Below, piece after piece: positions 35,850 through 48,043 of a stretch of 63,594 bases of DNA. Below the pieces are notes generated by a model, which did not search any database, was not told where the DNA came from, and worked only from the letters and a program-made list of their open reading frames with translations. Position numbers and translations under genes: made by a program. Position 1 is the stretch's first letter. Every line of letters starts with the position of its first letter. The DNA lies in NCBI GenBank assembly GCA_009746045.1, contig RPFO01002098.1, positions 1-63,594 of the forward strand, written 5' to 3'. The DNA is from Mesostigma viride (Eukaryota > Streptophyta > Mesostigmatophyceae > Mesostigmatales > Mesostigmataceae).

Positions 35850-36147
35850 CTGCACACAGCAGAGACGCATGTCGCCATGAGAACCAGAACGCGCAGAACC
35901 CACAAGACGGGAAGACAGGTCAGCAAGAACCCAGCATGTCTGCACAGCTTGCCCGCACCCATGGACATCAGGGTCACAAATCCCTGCCACAGCTGGACTC
36001 TTCCTGCGGCTGCCACGGAGAAAAGCCATGCCTGCCTTGCCAATGCTCCGTGGTCCTAAGACCCACTGGCCATGGGATACGGCAAGGCACAAACCTTGGG
36101 TCTGTGTGAGAGCCAACTACTTTTGGCCATTAAGGAAATGAGGAGTC

Positions 36148-36687
36148 AGTTAGGTTAAATAGTGCCGGAACCTTTTGCCCACTGAGGCAAATCGGTCCGT
36201 CACACTATTTTGCCCGGAATAACCACTTCCGAGCACCCAATTTAATTCGGCCGAATTAACTTGGGTGCTCGGAAGTGGTTATTCCGGGCAAAATAGTGTG
36301 ACGGACCGATTTGCCTCAGTGGGCAAAAGGTTCCGGCACTATTTAACCTAACTAAAACCTGTGCACCTTGGAGGTCAGGGGTTCGAATCCGGGCAGCTCC
36401 GGCGCATTTACATTTGCGTGCTCTGTGGCCTAGGCGGATGTCTCATATTCAACCCACCCTCCACGATGCCAGGTTTTAGTTAGGTTAAATAGTGCCGGAA
36501 CCTTTTGCCCACTGAGGCAAATCGGTCCGTCACACTATTTTGCCCGGAATAACCACTTCCGAGCACCCAAGTTAATTTGGCCGAAGGAATTAACTTGGGT
36601 GCTCGGAAGTGGTTATTCCGGGCAAAATAGTGTGACGGACCGATTTGCCTCAGTGGGCAAAAGGTTCCGGCACTATTTAACCTAACT
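36148..36687. mobile_element. Double-palindrome AGTTA element in an ankyrin intron, 540 bp
   Basis: Two nearly identical perfect palindromes (36148-36353 and 36478-36687), each starting AGTTAGGTTAAATAGTGCC and ending in its inverse, enclose a 124-bp spacer. A 5-bp duplication GAGTC flanks it (36143-36147, 36688-36692). The empty site GAGGAGTCCCAGG is seen in paralogous introns (37816 and 41588). The spacer carries GGGGTTCGAATCCGGG (36382-36397), a tRNA B-box-like motif, and near 36425 TGGCCTAGGCGG, which resembles an A box. Order and stem pairing do not make a tRNA. No coding. Confidence 0.88.
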
Positions 36688-37430
36688 GAGTCCCAGGCAA
36701 CCGGGTCGACAGCATATCACGGACAGGCTGGAGCACAGAGACTCCCATGAATCAACCATGAGAAAAACTTCGTTATTGTTTATACTTTATTTGCAAAACA
36801 TTAGCAACTGTTATCCCTAAAAGGGCAGCCCATTGAAAAACAACAAAGGCTGGGACATGACCTGAGGAGTGGGAAAGCAGTATCTGGGAAAGGTCACACA
36901 CGGGCTTGTGACAAAGACATCTCTGAAGCCAACCCCTACAGTAATATTATGCCTTCCCATTCATCTACACTTAGGTAACATATCCAACCGTGGCCTATCG
37001 AATTTCCAAAGCCTACCAAGCCCTGCATGGGGTGTTCAAAGATGTACCTTGCTGCCAGCCAGACCCATCCACTTCATCGACAACAGCCAAGGTACGCGGT
37101 TTGGAGCAACAAAAGTGGCCAGGAGTTTTATAGCCACTGTCCCTCACAGACCGAGCCATCCACCCTATTGGCGGGAGGCGTCCCATCACCCCATGAGGAC
37201 ATCCCCTGGGTAATCCACTTATCAACAACATTTATCTAAAAAGGCAAGGTGCCCCAACATGGGATTACAAGGGCACCCATCGAATATGCTAGCAAGCCTG
37301 GAAGCAGCTGCAGCAGAACATGCTGCAGGCACGGCACATCACAGCAGGTGCTTGCGTTGAAGAGGCAACCAACAAAATTGTGCGCAGAAGCACAGCCATT
37401 TAGGGCCACCAGGGTGAAGCCAACACTGAC

Positions 37431-37529
37431 CTTGCCCTGGGCCTCCATGTTGGCACCGCTGGCAACAAGGTGCTTCACGATATCGAGGTGGCCACGCCTT
37501 GATGCACTGTGCAGGGGAGTAAATTCATC
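37431..37529 (-). CDS. Ankyrin exon 7
   Basis: 99 nt, phase 0. Encodes DEFTPLHSASRRGHLDIVKH and ends NMEAQGK. The acceptor is GCGTGCAG and the donor GTCAGTG. Confidence 0.8.
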
Positions 37530-38506
37530 CTGCACGCAGCAGCCACAAGTCCCCATGAGAACCAGACCGTGCAGCACCCACAAGACGAGAGGACAGGTCA
37601 GCAGGAACCCAGCATGCCTGCACAGCTTGTCCGCACCCATGGACATCCGGGTCATGAATCCCTGCCACAGCTGGACTCTTCCTGCAGCTGCCACGGAGAA
37701 AAGCCATGCCTGCCTTGCCGGTTCTACATGGTCTACAGACCCACTGACCACAGCATATGGCAACACACACGCCGTGGGCCTGTGTGAGAGCCAACTACTT
37801 TGGGCCATTGAGGAAATGAGGAGTCCCAGGCAACCGGGTTGCCAGCATACCACGGACAGGCTGAAACACAGCGACTCCCAAGAATCAACAAGAGAAAAAT
37901 ATATACTTTATTTATTAGTAATTACCACTATTATTATTCCCAAAAGGGCAGCACTTGGAAAGAAAAGAAAGGCTGGGACATGGCCTGAGGGGTGGGAAAG
38001 CAGTATGTGAAAAAGCTCATACACAGGCATGTGATGAAGACATCTCTAACTGGAAGTCGGTGCCTAGAATGATATTTTGTCGTCTCATTCCATCTACACT
38101 TAGGCAACATATCCAACCGTGGATTATCTAATTTACTAAGCCTATCAAGCCCTAAATGGGGGTTGTGAAGGCGCAGGTAGCTGCTAGTCAGACCCATCCA
38201 TTTCGACCACAACAGCCAAGATACACGGTTTGGAAAAAGGCAGGTGATTGGAGGTTTTGGAGCCACTGTCCCTGGCAGACAGAGCCATCCCACCCGTTTG
38301 CAGGAGCCCAACAACAGGTCTCCAATAGTCAAGGTGACCCATCCTAGGACTAGAAGAGCACCAGTTGAAGTTGATAGCAAGCCCGGCTGCAGCTGCAGTA
38401 GAACCTGCTGCGCATGGAAGCAGGTGGTTGCCTTGTAGAGAACACCAACGACCATGTGTGCAGAAGCACATCCATTTGCAACCACCAAGGTGAAGCCACC
38501 ACTAAC

Positions 38507-38605
38507 CTCATCCTGGGCCTCCTTGTTGGCACCGCTAGCGACCAGGTGCTTCACGATATGGAGGTGGCCGGTCCGTGATGCAAGGTGAAGGGGGGTGTCC
38601 CCATC
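38507..38605 (-). CDS. Ankyrin exon 6
   Basis: 99 nt, phase 0. Encodes DGDTPLHLASRTGHLHIVKH and ends NKEAQDE. The donor is GTTAGTG. The surrounding intron sequence is open in this frame for 308 codons, which I read as recent duplication rather than a larger exon. Confidence 0.8.
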
Positions 38606-39609
38606 CTGCACGCAGTAGCCACACAAGTCCCCATGAGAACCAGACCGTGCAGAACCCACAAGACGGGAAGGTAGGACAGCAGGACCCCAGCATGCCTGCA
38701 CAGATTGCCCGAACCCATGGACATCAGGGTTGCAAAACCCTGCCACAGCTGGACTCTTCCTGCGGCTGCCACGGAGAAAAGCCATGCCTGCCTCGCCAAT
38801 GCTCCTTGGTCTAGAGACCCACTGGCCCCAGGATACGGCAAGGGACTGTGTGAGAGCCAACTACTTTGGGCCATTAAGGAAACAAGCAGTTCCAGGCAAC
38901 CGCATCGACAGCATATCACGAACAGGCTGGAACACAAAGACTCCCAAGAAGCAACAAAAGGAGAAAAAAAAACGGACATAATCTATAATTACGTAATTAT
39001 TATTATTCCCAAACGGGCAGCCCATGGAAGAAAAAAAAAGGCTGGGACATGGCCTGAGGGGTGGGAAAGCAGTATGTGAAAAGGTCACACATGGGCATGG
39101 GACAAAGACATCTCTAACTGGAAGTAGGCGCCTACAGTGAAATTTTGTCGTCTCATTCCATCTACACTTAGGTAACATATCCAACCGTGACCTATCGAAT
39201 GTATTCAGCCTATAAAGCCCTGAATGGGGGTTGCGAACTGTAGGTTGCTGCCAGCCAGACACATCCACCTCATTCACGACAGCCAAGGTACGCAGTTAGG
39301 AGCTAGACAGGTGACCAAGGAGCCACTATCCCTCACAGACAGAGCCATCCACCCCATTGGCGGGAGGCATCCCATCACCCCGTGAGGACATCCCCTGTGT
39401 AATCCACTGACCAACAACAGGTCTCCAGCAGACAAGGTGCCCCATCATGGGATTACAAGGGCACCCATTGAATATGCTAGCAAGCCTGGCAGCAGCTGCA
39501 GTAGAACCTGCTGCGCAACACAGCAGGTGGTTGCGTTGAGGAGAAAACCAACAGCACTATGCACGGAAGCACATCCATTTGCGCCCACCAGGGTGAAGCC
39601 ACAACTGAC

Positions 39610-39708
39610 CTCATCCTGGGCCTCCTTGTTGGCACCGCTAGCGACCAGGTGCATCACGATATCGAGGAAGCCGTTAATTGATGCAATGTGCAGGGGTGTA
39701 CGCTCATC
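39610..39708 (-). CDS. Ankyrin exon 5
   Basis: 99 nt, phase 0. Encodes DERTPLHIASINGFLDIVMH and ends NKEAQDE. The donor is GTCAGTT. Confidence 0.8.
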
Positions 39709-39966
39709 CTGCACGCAGCGGAGACGCATGTCGCCATGAGGACCAGACCGTGCAAAACCCACAAGATGGGAAGATATGTCAGAAAGAACCCAGATTGCCC
39801 GAACCCATGGACATCCGGGTTGCAAACCCTGCCACAGCTGGACTCTTCCTGCGGCTGCCACGGAGAAATTAAGCCATGCCTGCCTAGCCGATGCTCCATG
39901 GTCTACGACCCATTGACCACAGGATACGGCAAGGCATCACCCACAGGACTGTGTGAGAGCCAAATA

Positions 39967-40522
39967 CTAGGGTGAGTAGGGGCCTCTAATGAAATAAGAA
40001 TTACACCCGTTCACTCCCAAGAATCACCAGTCTTTACAGAAAGAAACTGCCTATACGAAAAACCACGTTTGCTATACTCCCCTTTGGCCAAGCAGGACAG
40101 CCGTTGAAAACCGTCATTCCATCACCATGTACAGTCAGACTTGCGTGACAAACTCCCTACGAAGTACATTAGCTTTCAGCTACTCCTGCTCCTAGTTCCA
40201 AAGCCCACTAGGGTTTGCCACGCAAAGTACTTTCCATCGTCACAATGTATGGCCACTGACAAGTGGCGAATGTCACGTCACTAGCAAGTAACACCGGATT
40301 TTCAGCCATCTCATACATTCCGTACTAGAGCCTAAAACTAGTGGCGTGCAGCCTGACCAAGGGCAGCCGGCCCACACCTTCCCATAGTAGTATTTAACTC
40401 GTAACTTGTGTCAAGCCGGCCATCCCCGCGGCCAGTGGGACTTGAAGCCGGCGGCTGTCCCCTAGCCGCCTGCGGCGGTCACTCTCGTACCACTATACAA
40501 AACTGTTATCAAAGACATCCAA
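39967..40522. mobile_element. Unclassified ~550-bp insertion in an ankyrin intron
   Basis: Compared with paralogous units, sequence between GAGAGCCAAATACTA and AGTCCCAGGCAACC is replaced by about 550 unrelated bases. This accounts for the 1588-bp spacing here instead of about 1.1 kb. I see no inverted ends or coding, so the element type is open. Confidence 0.5.
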
Positions 40523-41197
40523 GTCCCAGGCAACCGGGTCGACAGCATACCACGGACAGGTTGGAACACAGAGAGTCCTAAGTATCAACAAAAGAGAAAA
40601 AATGATACTTCATCAACAAAATTATTATGACTATCATTATTCCTAAGAGGGCAGAGCAAGGAAAAACTACTAAGGCTGGGACATGACCTGAGGAGTGTGA
40701 AAGCAGTATCTGAGGAAGGTCACACACGAGCATGTGACAAATACATCTCTGAAGCCAATCCCTACAATACTATTATGCCTTCCCATTCCATGTATACCTA
40801 GTTGACGTTTCCAACCATGGCCTATCGAATTTACTAAGCCTATCAAGCCCTTAACGGGGGTGTGCAAATACGTACGCCATCCAGACCCATCCACCTCTTT
40901 TACAAACAAGGTACACAACTGGGAGCATCAAAGGTGATCAAGAGTCTCGTAGCCACTATCCCTGGCAGACAAAGCCATCCCACTGATCGGCAGGAGCCCG
41001 ACAGCAGTTCTCGAACAGGCAAGGTGCCCCATCCTGATATGATAAGGACACCTATTGAAGATCACAGCAAGCTTGGCAGCAGCTGCAGTACAGCCTGTTG
41101 CGCGTCACAGCAGGTGGTTGAGTTTGTAGAGAACACCAACCACACTGTGCGCAGAAGCGCATCCATTTGCGCCCGCCAGGGTGAAGCCAACACTGAC

Positions 41198-41296
41198 CTT
41201 GTCCTTAGCCTCCTTGTTGACACTGCTAGTGACCAGGTGCATCACGATATCAAGGTGGCCACTCCCTGATGCGATGTGCAGGGGGGTCCCCCCATT
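41198..41296 (-). CDS. Ankyrin exon 4
   Basis: 99 nt, phase 0. Encodes NGGTPLHIASGSGHLDIVMH and ends VNKEAKDK. GA before x-K-E-A is changed to SV, a mild deviation from the ankyrin consensus. Confidence 0.8.
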
Positions 41297-42318
41297 CTGC
41301 ACACAGCAGAGACGCATGTCGCCATGAGAACCAGACCGTGCAGAACCCACAAGACGAGAGGTCAGGTCAGCAGGAACCCAGCATGCCTGCACAGCTTGCC
41401 TGCACCCATGGACATCAGGGTCATGAATCCCTGCCACTGGTGGACTCTTCGTGCTGCTGCCACGGAGAAAAGCCATGCCTGCCTGGCCAATGCTCCATGC
41501 TCTAGAGACCCACTGGCCACGGGATACGGCAAGGCACAAACCGTGGGCCTGTATGAGAGCCAACTAGTTTTGGCCATTAAGGAAATGAGGAGTCCCAGGC
41601 AACTGGGTTGCCAGCATACCACGGACAGGCTGGAACACAAAGACTCCCATGAATCAACAAGAGAAAAACTTCATTTTAATTAATACTTTATTTGCAAAAC
41701 ATTAGCAACTGTTATCCTTAAAGGGCAGCCCATTGAAAGAAAAGAAAGGCTGGGACATGACCTGAGGGATGGGATAGCAGTATCTGAGAAAGCTCACACA
41801 CAGGCTTGTGACAAAGACATCTCTAACTGGAAGCCGATCCCTACAATACTATTATGCCTTCCCATTCCATTTATACTTAGACAACATATCCAACCGTGGC
41901 CTCTCTAACGTACTAACCCTTTGAAATCCTGCATGGGGTGTTTAAAGATGTACGTTGCTGCCAGCCAGACCCATCCACGTCATCGACAACAGCCAAGGTA
42001 CGCGGTTTGGAGCAACAAAGGTGGCTAGGAGTTTTGAGGCCACTATCCCTGGCAGACAGAGCCATCCACCCCATTGGCGGGAGGCATCCCATCACCCCGT
42101 GAGGACATCCCCTGTGTAATCCACTTTTTGACAGCAGGTCTCCAAAACGCAAGGTGCCTCGTACTGGGAGTACAAGCGCGCACACTGAAGACGTTAGCAA
42201 GCCTGGCAGCAGCTGCAGTAGCACCGCGACCGTAGGTCATTGCGTTGTATGGACAACCAACCACACTGTGCGCGGAAGTGCATCCACATGCAACCACCAG
42301 GGTGAAGCCACCACTGAC

Positions 42319-42417
42319 CTCATCCTGGGCTTCCTTGTTGGCACCGCTGGCGACCAAGTGCTTCACGATATCAAGGCGGCCATTCACTGATGCAATGTGC
42401 AGGGAGGTCCACCCATA
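42319..42417 (-). CDS. Ankyrin exon 3
   Basis: 99 nt, phase 0. Encodes YGWTSLHIASVNGRLDIVKH and ends NKEAQDE. TSLH replaces the usual TPLH. Confidence 0.8.
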
Positions 42418-43413
42418 CTGCACACAGCAGAGACGCATGTCGCCATGAGAACCAGACCGTGCAGAACCCACAAGACGAGAGGTCAGGTCAGCAGGAAACC
42501 AGCATGCCTGCACAGCTTGCCCACACCCATGGACATCAGGGTCATGAATCCCTGCCACAGCTGGACTCTTCCTGCGGCTGCCACGGAGAAAAGCCATGCC
42601 TGCCTTGCCGATGCTCCATGGTCCAAGACCCACTGACCACAGGATATGGCAACGCACAAGTCGTGGGACCGTGTAAGAGCCAAATACTTTGGGCCATGAA
42701 GGAAGTTAGTCCCGGGCAACTGGGTTGACACCATATCACGGACAGGCTGGAACACTGCAGCAACAGAAGGGAAAAAATACTCCATTGGTTGTTATGTAAC
42801 TGTAACTATTCCTAAGAGGGCAGCACAAGGAAACAAACCAAACTGAGGGGTGGCCAGGTGGGAAAGCAGTATCTGAGAAGGTCACAAACAGGCATGTGAC
42901 AAAGACATCTCGAAGTGAAAGCCAGTCCCTACAATTACATTTTGCCTTCCCATTCCATCTTCACCTAGGCAACATATCCAACCGTGGCCTATCGAATTCA
43001 GTAAGCCTATCAAGCCCTGGATGGGGGTTGCAAACTGTAGGTTGCTGCCAGCCAGACCCAACCACTTCACTCACAACAGCCAAGGTATGTGATAGGGAGC
43101 AACAAAGGTGGCCAAGAGTCTTGTAGCTACTGTCCCTGGCAGACAGAGGCATCCACCCCATTGGGAGGAGGCATCCCATCACCCCATTAGGACATCCCCT
43201 GGGTAATGCACTTTTAAACAACAGGTCTCCAGCAGACAAGGTGCCCCATCATGGGATTACAAGGACACCCATAGAAGATGCTAGCAAGCCTGGCAGCAGC
43301 TGCAGTAGAACCTGCTGCGCATCACAGGAGGTGGTTGCGTTGTAGAGAACACCAACAGCACTGTGCGCAGAAGCTGATCCACTTGCGCGCACCAGGGTGA
43401 AGCCAACACTGAC

Positions 43414-43512
43414 CTTGTCCTTAGCCTCCTTGTTGGCACCCCTGGCGACTAGGTGCATCACGATATCCAGGTGGCCCTCCTTGGAGGCTATGTACAGCGG
43501 GGTCTGCCCATC
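43414..43512 (-). CDS. Ankyrin exon 2
   Basis: 99 nt, phase 0. Encodes DGQTPLYIASKEGHLDIVMH and ends NKEAKDK. Confidence 0.8.
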
Positions 43513-44021
43513 CTGCACACAGCAGCCACACAAGTCCCCATGAGGCACGAGCCCCAGACATGCAAAACCCATAAAATGGGGAGAAATGTCAGCAAAACCC
43601 GAGCATGCCTACGCGGTGTGCTTGCAGGTATTTCAGTGATTCTATTTCAGTGTGAGTATTCTTGCCACAACAAGACTCTGGAGGTATTGGCCTGCAAGTG
43701 ACTCCCAAAAGCCATGCCTGCCTTTCGGATGCTCCATGGTCCATACTTACATGAGTGTGGGCGGATGGCATGACAGGGCATGAAACGTGCAATCGTGCCA
43801 AGAGCCAACTACAGGCCACGCAGAGGATGAGAAAAAGCTCCAGGCAGCCGCTGCTGGCAGCGTAGCAGGAACAGGCTGCATGCCATACATGCGCATCAAA
43901 GCAGACACTGGCTCTCTCGGCAGTCAGGGATGGGAGGGGCTGGTTTTCAAGTAGCCTCAGTGCAGATCTTATGACTGGAAGCAGAGAAACATGTACTTAC
44001 GATTTGTGTATCCGGTGTAAT

Positions 44022-44126
44022 AGTAGTACAGTAGTATAGTAGTATAGTAGTATAGTAGTATAGTAGTATAGTAGTATAGTAGTATAGTAGTATAGTAGTA
44101 TAGTAGTATAGTAGTATAGTAGTGTA
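44022..44126. repeat. GTAGTATA microsatellite
   Basis: About a dozen copies of an 8-bp AGTAGTAT unit within the first ankyrin intron. Confidence 0.95.
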
Positions 44127-44599
44127 AAAGTAGTGTATAGATAAGAGCACACTCGTTACCCTACTTGCTATCAGCAGGCCCAGCCCGATCCCGTACCTAG
44201 TGCAAAACACCTTCAGCCCTTCCGCACCCTTGGATCGTTTGTGACACAAGGCTGCAGGATACAACCATAGCATAAACTGAGTTTGCTGAGTTTGTTGTAC
44301 GAGACCAACGAATGCACCACCATCATCACTACCGAGGAATACAAGCAGTGCTTGCAACAGCCTATAAGGACTTCTACAATACTTGTAAATTCACTGCTAT
44401 CGTTGCCGTCGTGACCCTACATTAGAACGCCCAGCTCAATTGCTACGGTCATACATGCTAGGAAAGAAGGACTTCAATGATGAACCACAACAGGACTGGG
44501 ATTAAAAAAAAAGCTTCTGGAGTATGCGGTGGATGCTGCATGGGCCATGGGCAACCAGTCGTTCTCTGAAAACCATGAGGCTATGCAAGTAGAACTGAC

Positions 44600-44698
44600 C
44601 TTGTCCTTGGCCTCCTTGTTGGCGCCACCTGCAACCATGCGTCGGACGATATTGAGACGCCCTGCTTGTGCTGCAACATGCAGCAGTGTCCGCCCATC
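44600..44698 (-). CDS. Ankyrin exon 1 (most 5')
   Basis: 99 nt, phase 0. Encodes DGRTLLHVAAQAGRLNIVRR and ends NKEAKDK. Its flanking intron sequence is diverged from the other nine, so it probably predates the tandem expansion. Further 5' exons should lie between here and the U-box-kinase exon at 48044, if they share a transcript. Confidence 0.75.
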
Positions 44699-47600
44699 CT
44701 GCACATTAAATCCGACAAATTTCATAGAAGTGAAGGAATCAAGGAAGGGCAACAACCAATCCAAAAGTACCCACATACAAAATAATGAGAGGTATGCTGC
44801 CAAGCTGTGTGATTTGGATGTTTACTTGGTGGCCGTCCCAGGTATCACTGCTGGCCTCTACCCCAAAATCGGCATGAAACGTAACAAAGACACACCAGCG
44901 AGATGCAGAAAATGCTAGCAGCATCTTGCAAAGGTCCGTTTGTCCCATGCAGATCCATGGACTAGCGGTATCTATTCGCTGCGCCCAACGTTATTCGGTG
45001 TTCATCGCAGAAGGTCAAGGCTACGCTTCCTGAGGCCACCCTTGATCAAACAGTGCTGTAGCATGTGTGTAGATCCAACACCGAAAGAACTAGCCACACA
45101 GATTGCTGTCGTAGTACTTACATGCTGCACCCTGACCTGACTAAGGCTGACTTCCATGCATAGTAATTATGTCCTTCGTCAGCATCACCCCTTCTGTACG
45201 GCACATGCTCTGGTCAGATTGCAAGCAGTGGGTGTACATTTCTGCGTTCAGACCATTCTTACTTTTCCACGACAGCCAAAGCTTGCACCAAATAAGTTCA
45301 AGACGGATTCTAGGCTCCCCAAGCTTGGGCATGTAGGACTACTTCTGAAGGTGTACTTGGCTGGGATTCAACCATACATTCAAACCTGACACTCGGAGCG
45401 AAAACCTGACCCAAATCTACACACAGGTGGCTCCTTCAATCACTAGCTTGCACTTAAAACCAATCAAGTACCACCAAGTTTGGTGGGGAAAGGACTACTA
45501 AGCCACCAAGTTTTTTGGGGTGGGGGGGAGGGCTACTTACAACTACATAACGCTGGGTTTTAAGACCATGGGACAATGTTACACCAAGGGGGGAGGCGGC
45601 ATAGCTACTTGAGGTATTGAATATACCAGCACATCTGTCACCTGTCCTAATGGCCAATGTTAATGAGCCAAAATCTACCAAACCGCCTTTTACCAGGGCC
45701 CAGATGAGACTTGGCCAAGGCACAACACCACCTGGATGGGAAAATGCAGATTTGCCAGTTATTTTGGCCCAAGCAGGGAAGAAGGGGAAAACAAGGAGGC
45801 ATCGTCTCTACAGATTACGTACATCTGCGACGTCCATGTCCGCCAGCTGCGCTGAGATCGGAGAAGAAACATCCAAAAGACCCTCAGTGTCCGCGGGCCG
45901 CTCCGATGGGCGCGCGTCCTATCACATTCGGGTCCCCAGAAAGCCAGGGTTGAGCATCAAACAATGCACCCAAGGTCAGAAGACAAAAACCTGGTAGCTG
46001 CATATCACTCGTGCTGGGGCTTGCCGCAACAGACCCGACAAAACTCGTACTAGCAGGTTTTGTCGACAGCCAACGATACGATCGTACTTCGTTTGACGGT
46101 GGGAAAAAAACAATATCCCCATGAAAAACATGCCATCCATCAAACACGTAGGCGTCAGTAGGCTTTCGTTTCAACATAATTATGTGTGTAGCTCCCCAAG
46201 GCACGCATGACATGGAAGCACACATGTAAACCTTAAGAGGACATGGGATACCAGAAGAGCGACCACAGGATGTCAGCAATGTCTACACTACTACTGGAGC
46301 TTCCTTTTTCCGCAACATTCATGTATTCTGCATAACAAATCCCTCCAAAAACTTCCCTCACGAGCCGCCAAGCCACCCACGGACCGTGCAACGCAGCGGC
46401 AACAGGTAGCATCCCCACTTCAACGTAGTTGCCCTCGAAACTAAACCTGGACAACCGAGTGCCAGCACGTGGCGGGCATTCCCACTCCTATTGTGCTAGG
46501 GCCATTCACCCCATTTTCAGCACAACTGATTTGTTTCGGTCAAGGTTCATGGGCGCTACTTGTGCATGGCAGCCGTGACCGAGCCGCCAACTATCTCAGC
46601 TGCTACCATAACTGCTCAGATAAACTACGCTACTACGCGGAGAATAGGGGTGTCTGAACCCATGACTCACTGCATATGCTTGCTAGTCCCAAGTCGAACT
46701 CTATTCCTATATTCGTTAAGACACTGGCATGGTCTAGCTAAGCTGCCTATAAAAAACATACAAGTTCAAAACCTGAGTGTTGCGTACCGGGTACACGCTG
46801 ATATTGGAACTACCGGATACATGTGCATTATGGATGGATGGTCACCAGCCCTCCAGAAGGTTACGAAAACTGTACGCACAGCCACACGCGACCTGAAGGC
46901 TCGAGGTACACATGCCCCAGGATGAGGGCATCTGAAAATTCCTACTACGCACAGCTCGCCAGACGCCGTGGCAAAAAAGATAATGCTTTGCATGCACTGG
47001 ATGACTTGTGTTGGACAAACTGGAACCTAGCACAACGTGCTACCGACTGCCCCATGTGCTTTAAAAAAAATCATCCAACCTTTTTGTGCACAGCTATAGC
47101 CGCCACACCTTCCATTCCAGGTCAGGAGCAAATTCATTGAAATCCATTGCCCTTCCCCCCGAGCACTTTTCTGCATTCTACAAGTCAAACAAGTGGTACG
47201 TAACGAATGGGCAAGGTAGATGGTTCTCACAACAACCAGTGGCATGCTCTTCCGGTCCAAAGCCAGGAAGAAGGGGGGGACAGAAACAAGAGGCAGCAAA
47301 TCTCCAAGCATTGCATACGTTGTCTGCGACGTTCATATCCCTCAGCATCGCCGCGATCAAAGAAGTAGCATCCAGTAGACCCTCATTGCCAGCTGGCTGA
47401 CAAGATGGGCGCATGTCCCTACTTCGTGCTTGCCCTTGCCGCAGCAAACCACCATTTAGGAAACTAAGACACCAACCTACCTTGTCGTCAGAAAGCAATA
47501 AACGTGAAAACGCTAGCTGCCCAAATCTGAGATTCCGTGGAACACAGAAAGTAAGAGAGCCTAGAAGCTACCAGCAAGGAATTGAACATAGGACCTTTGG

Positions 47601-48043
47601 CATGATTTCGCGGCTGTGTGAGTCTCCTGATCCGAAGGTATCTCACTTAACGTTTCGAAACAGCCCAGCTGCGAAAAACCTCTTTACCGGAGAGGGGTGC
47701 CAATATGTCCGATATTGCTGAATCTATAGAAGATGACTCACCACTAGACCTAAGTGCGCAGGAGTACTACGCACGGACCTACGCGATATACCAACCTACC
47801 TTGCCTGAAGTTGGCAATGAAATGATCACCAGGAAGTGTATATGCCATCAATAAAATTGTGCTGATGTCATATCGGAAACTAAAATGGGGTCACTCGGTC
47901 AGCAAATATGAGGTCCCCAGTTCCGTGTACGAACCCCCCCAGAACATGCATCACATGGGCATGCACATCTAACGCCAAGGAGACAGGGGATACCAGGAAA
48001 GCAATCACAGGATGTCAGCAAGGTCTATTTGAGCTCCTTTTCT
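44699..48043. other. Interval between ankyrin exons and kinase, with a partial tandem duplication
   Basis: Segments near 45.76-46.33 kb and 47.25-48.03 kb are diverged paralogues. Each holds a small minus-strand candidate exon: EGLLDATSLIAAMLRDMNVA followed by donor GTATGC (about 47.31-47.39 kb), and EGLLDVSSPISAQLADMDVA followed by GTACGT (about 45.82-45.89 kb). The remainder shows nothing convincing. These may be linker exons of the kinase/ankyrin gene; low confidence. Confidence 0.35.

Noticed and set aside
36382-36397. tRNA gene (also at 52668 and 63575)
   Set aside because: TTCGAATCC fits a B box, but the T stems do not pair, no acceptor stem or anticodon arm is found, and at 36.4 kb the A-box-like string lies on the wrong side. 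A permuted tRNA was considered and dropped for lack of pairing.
37934-38860. 308-codon gene including ankyrin exon 6 and similar MALTQ-starting frames in sister units
   Set aside because: The frame runs through a conserved intron module; only the 99-nt ankyrin part has family constraint, and splice sites bound it in all ten units.
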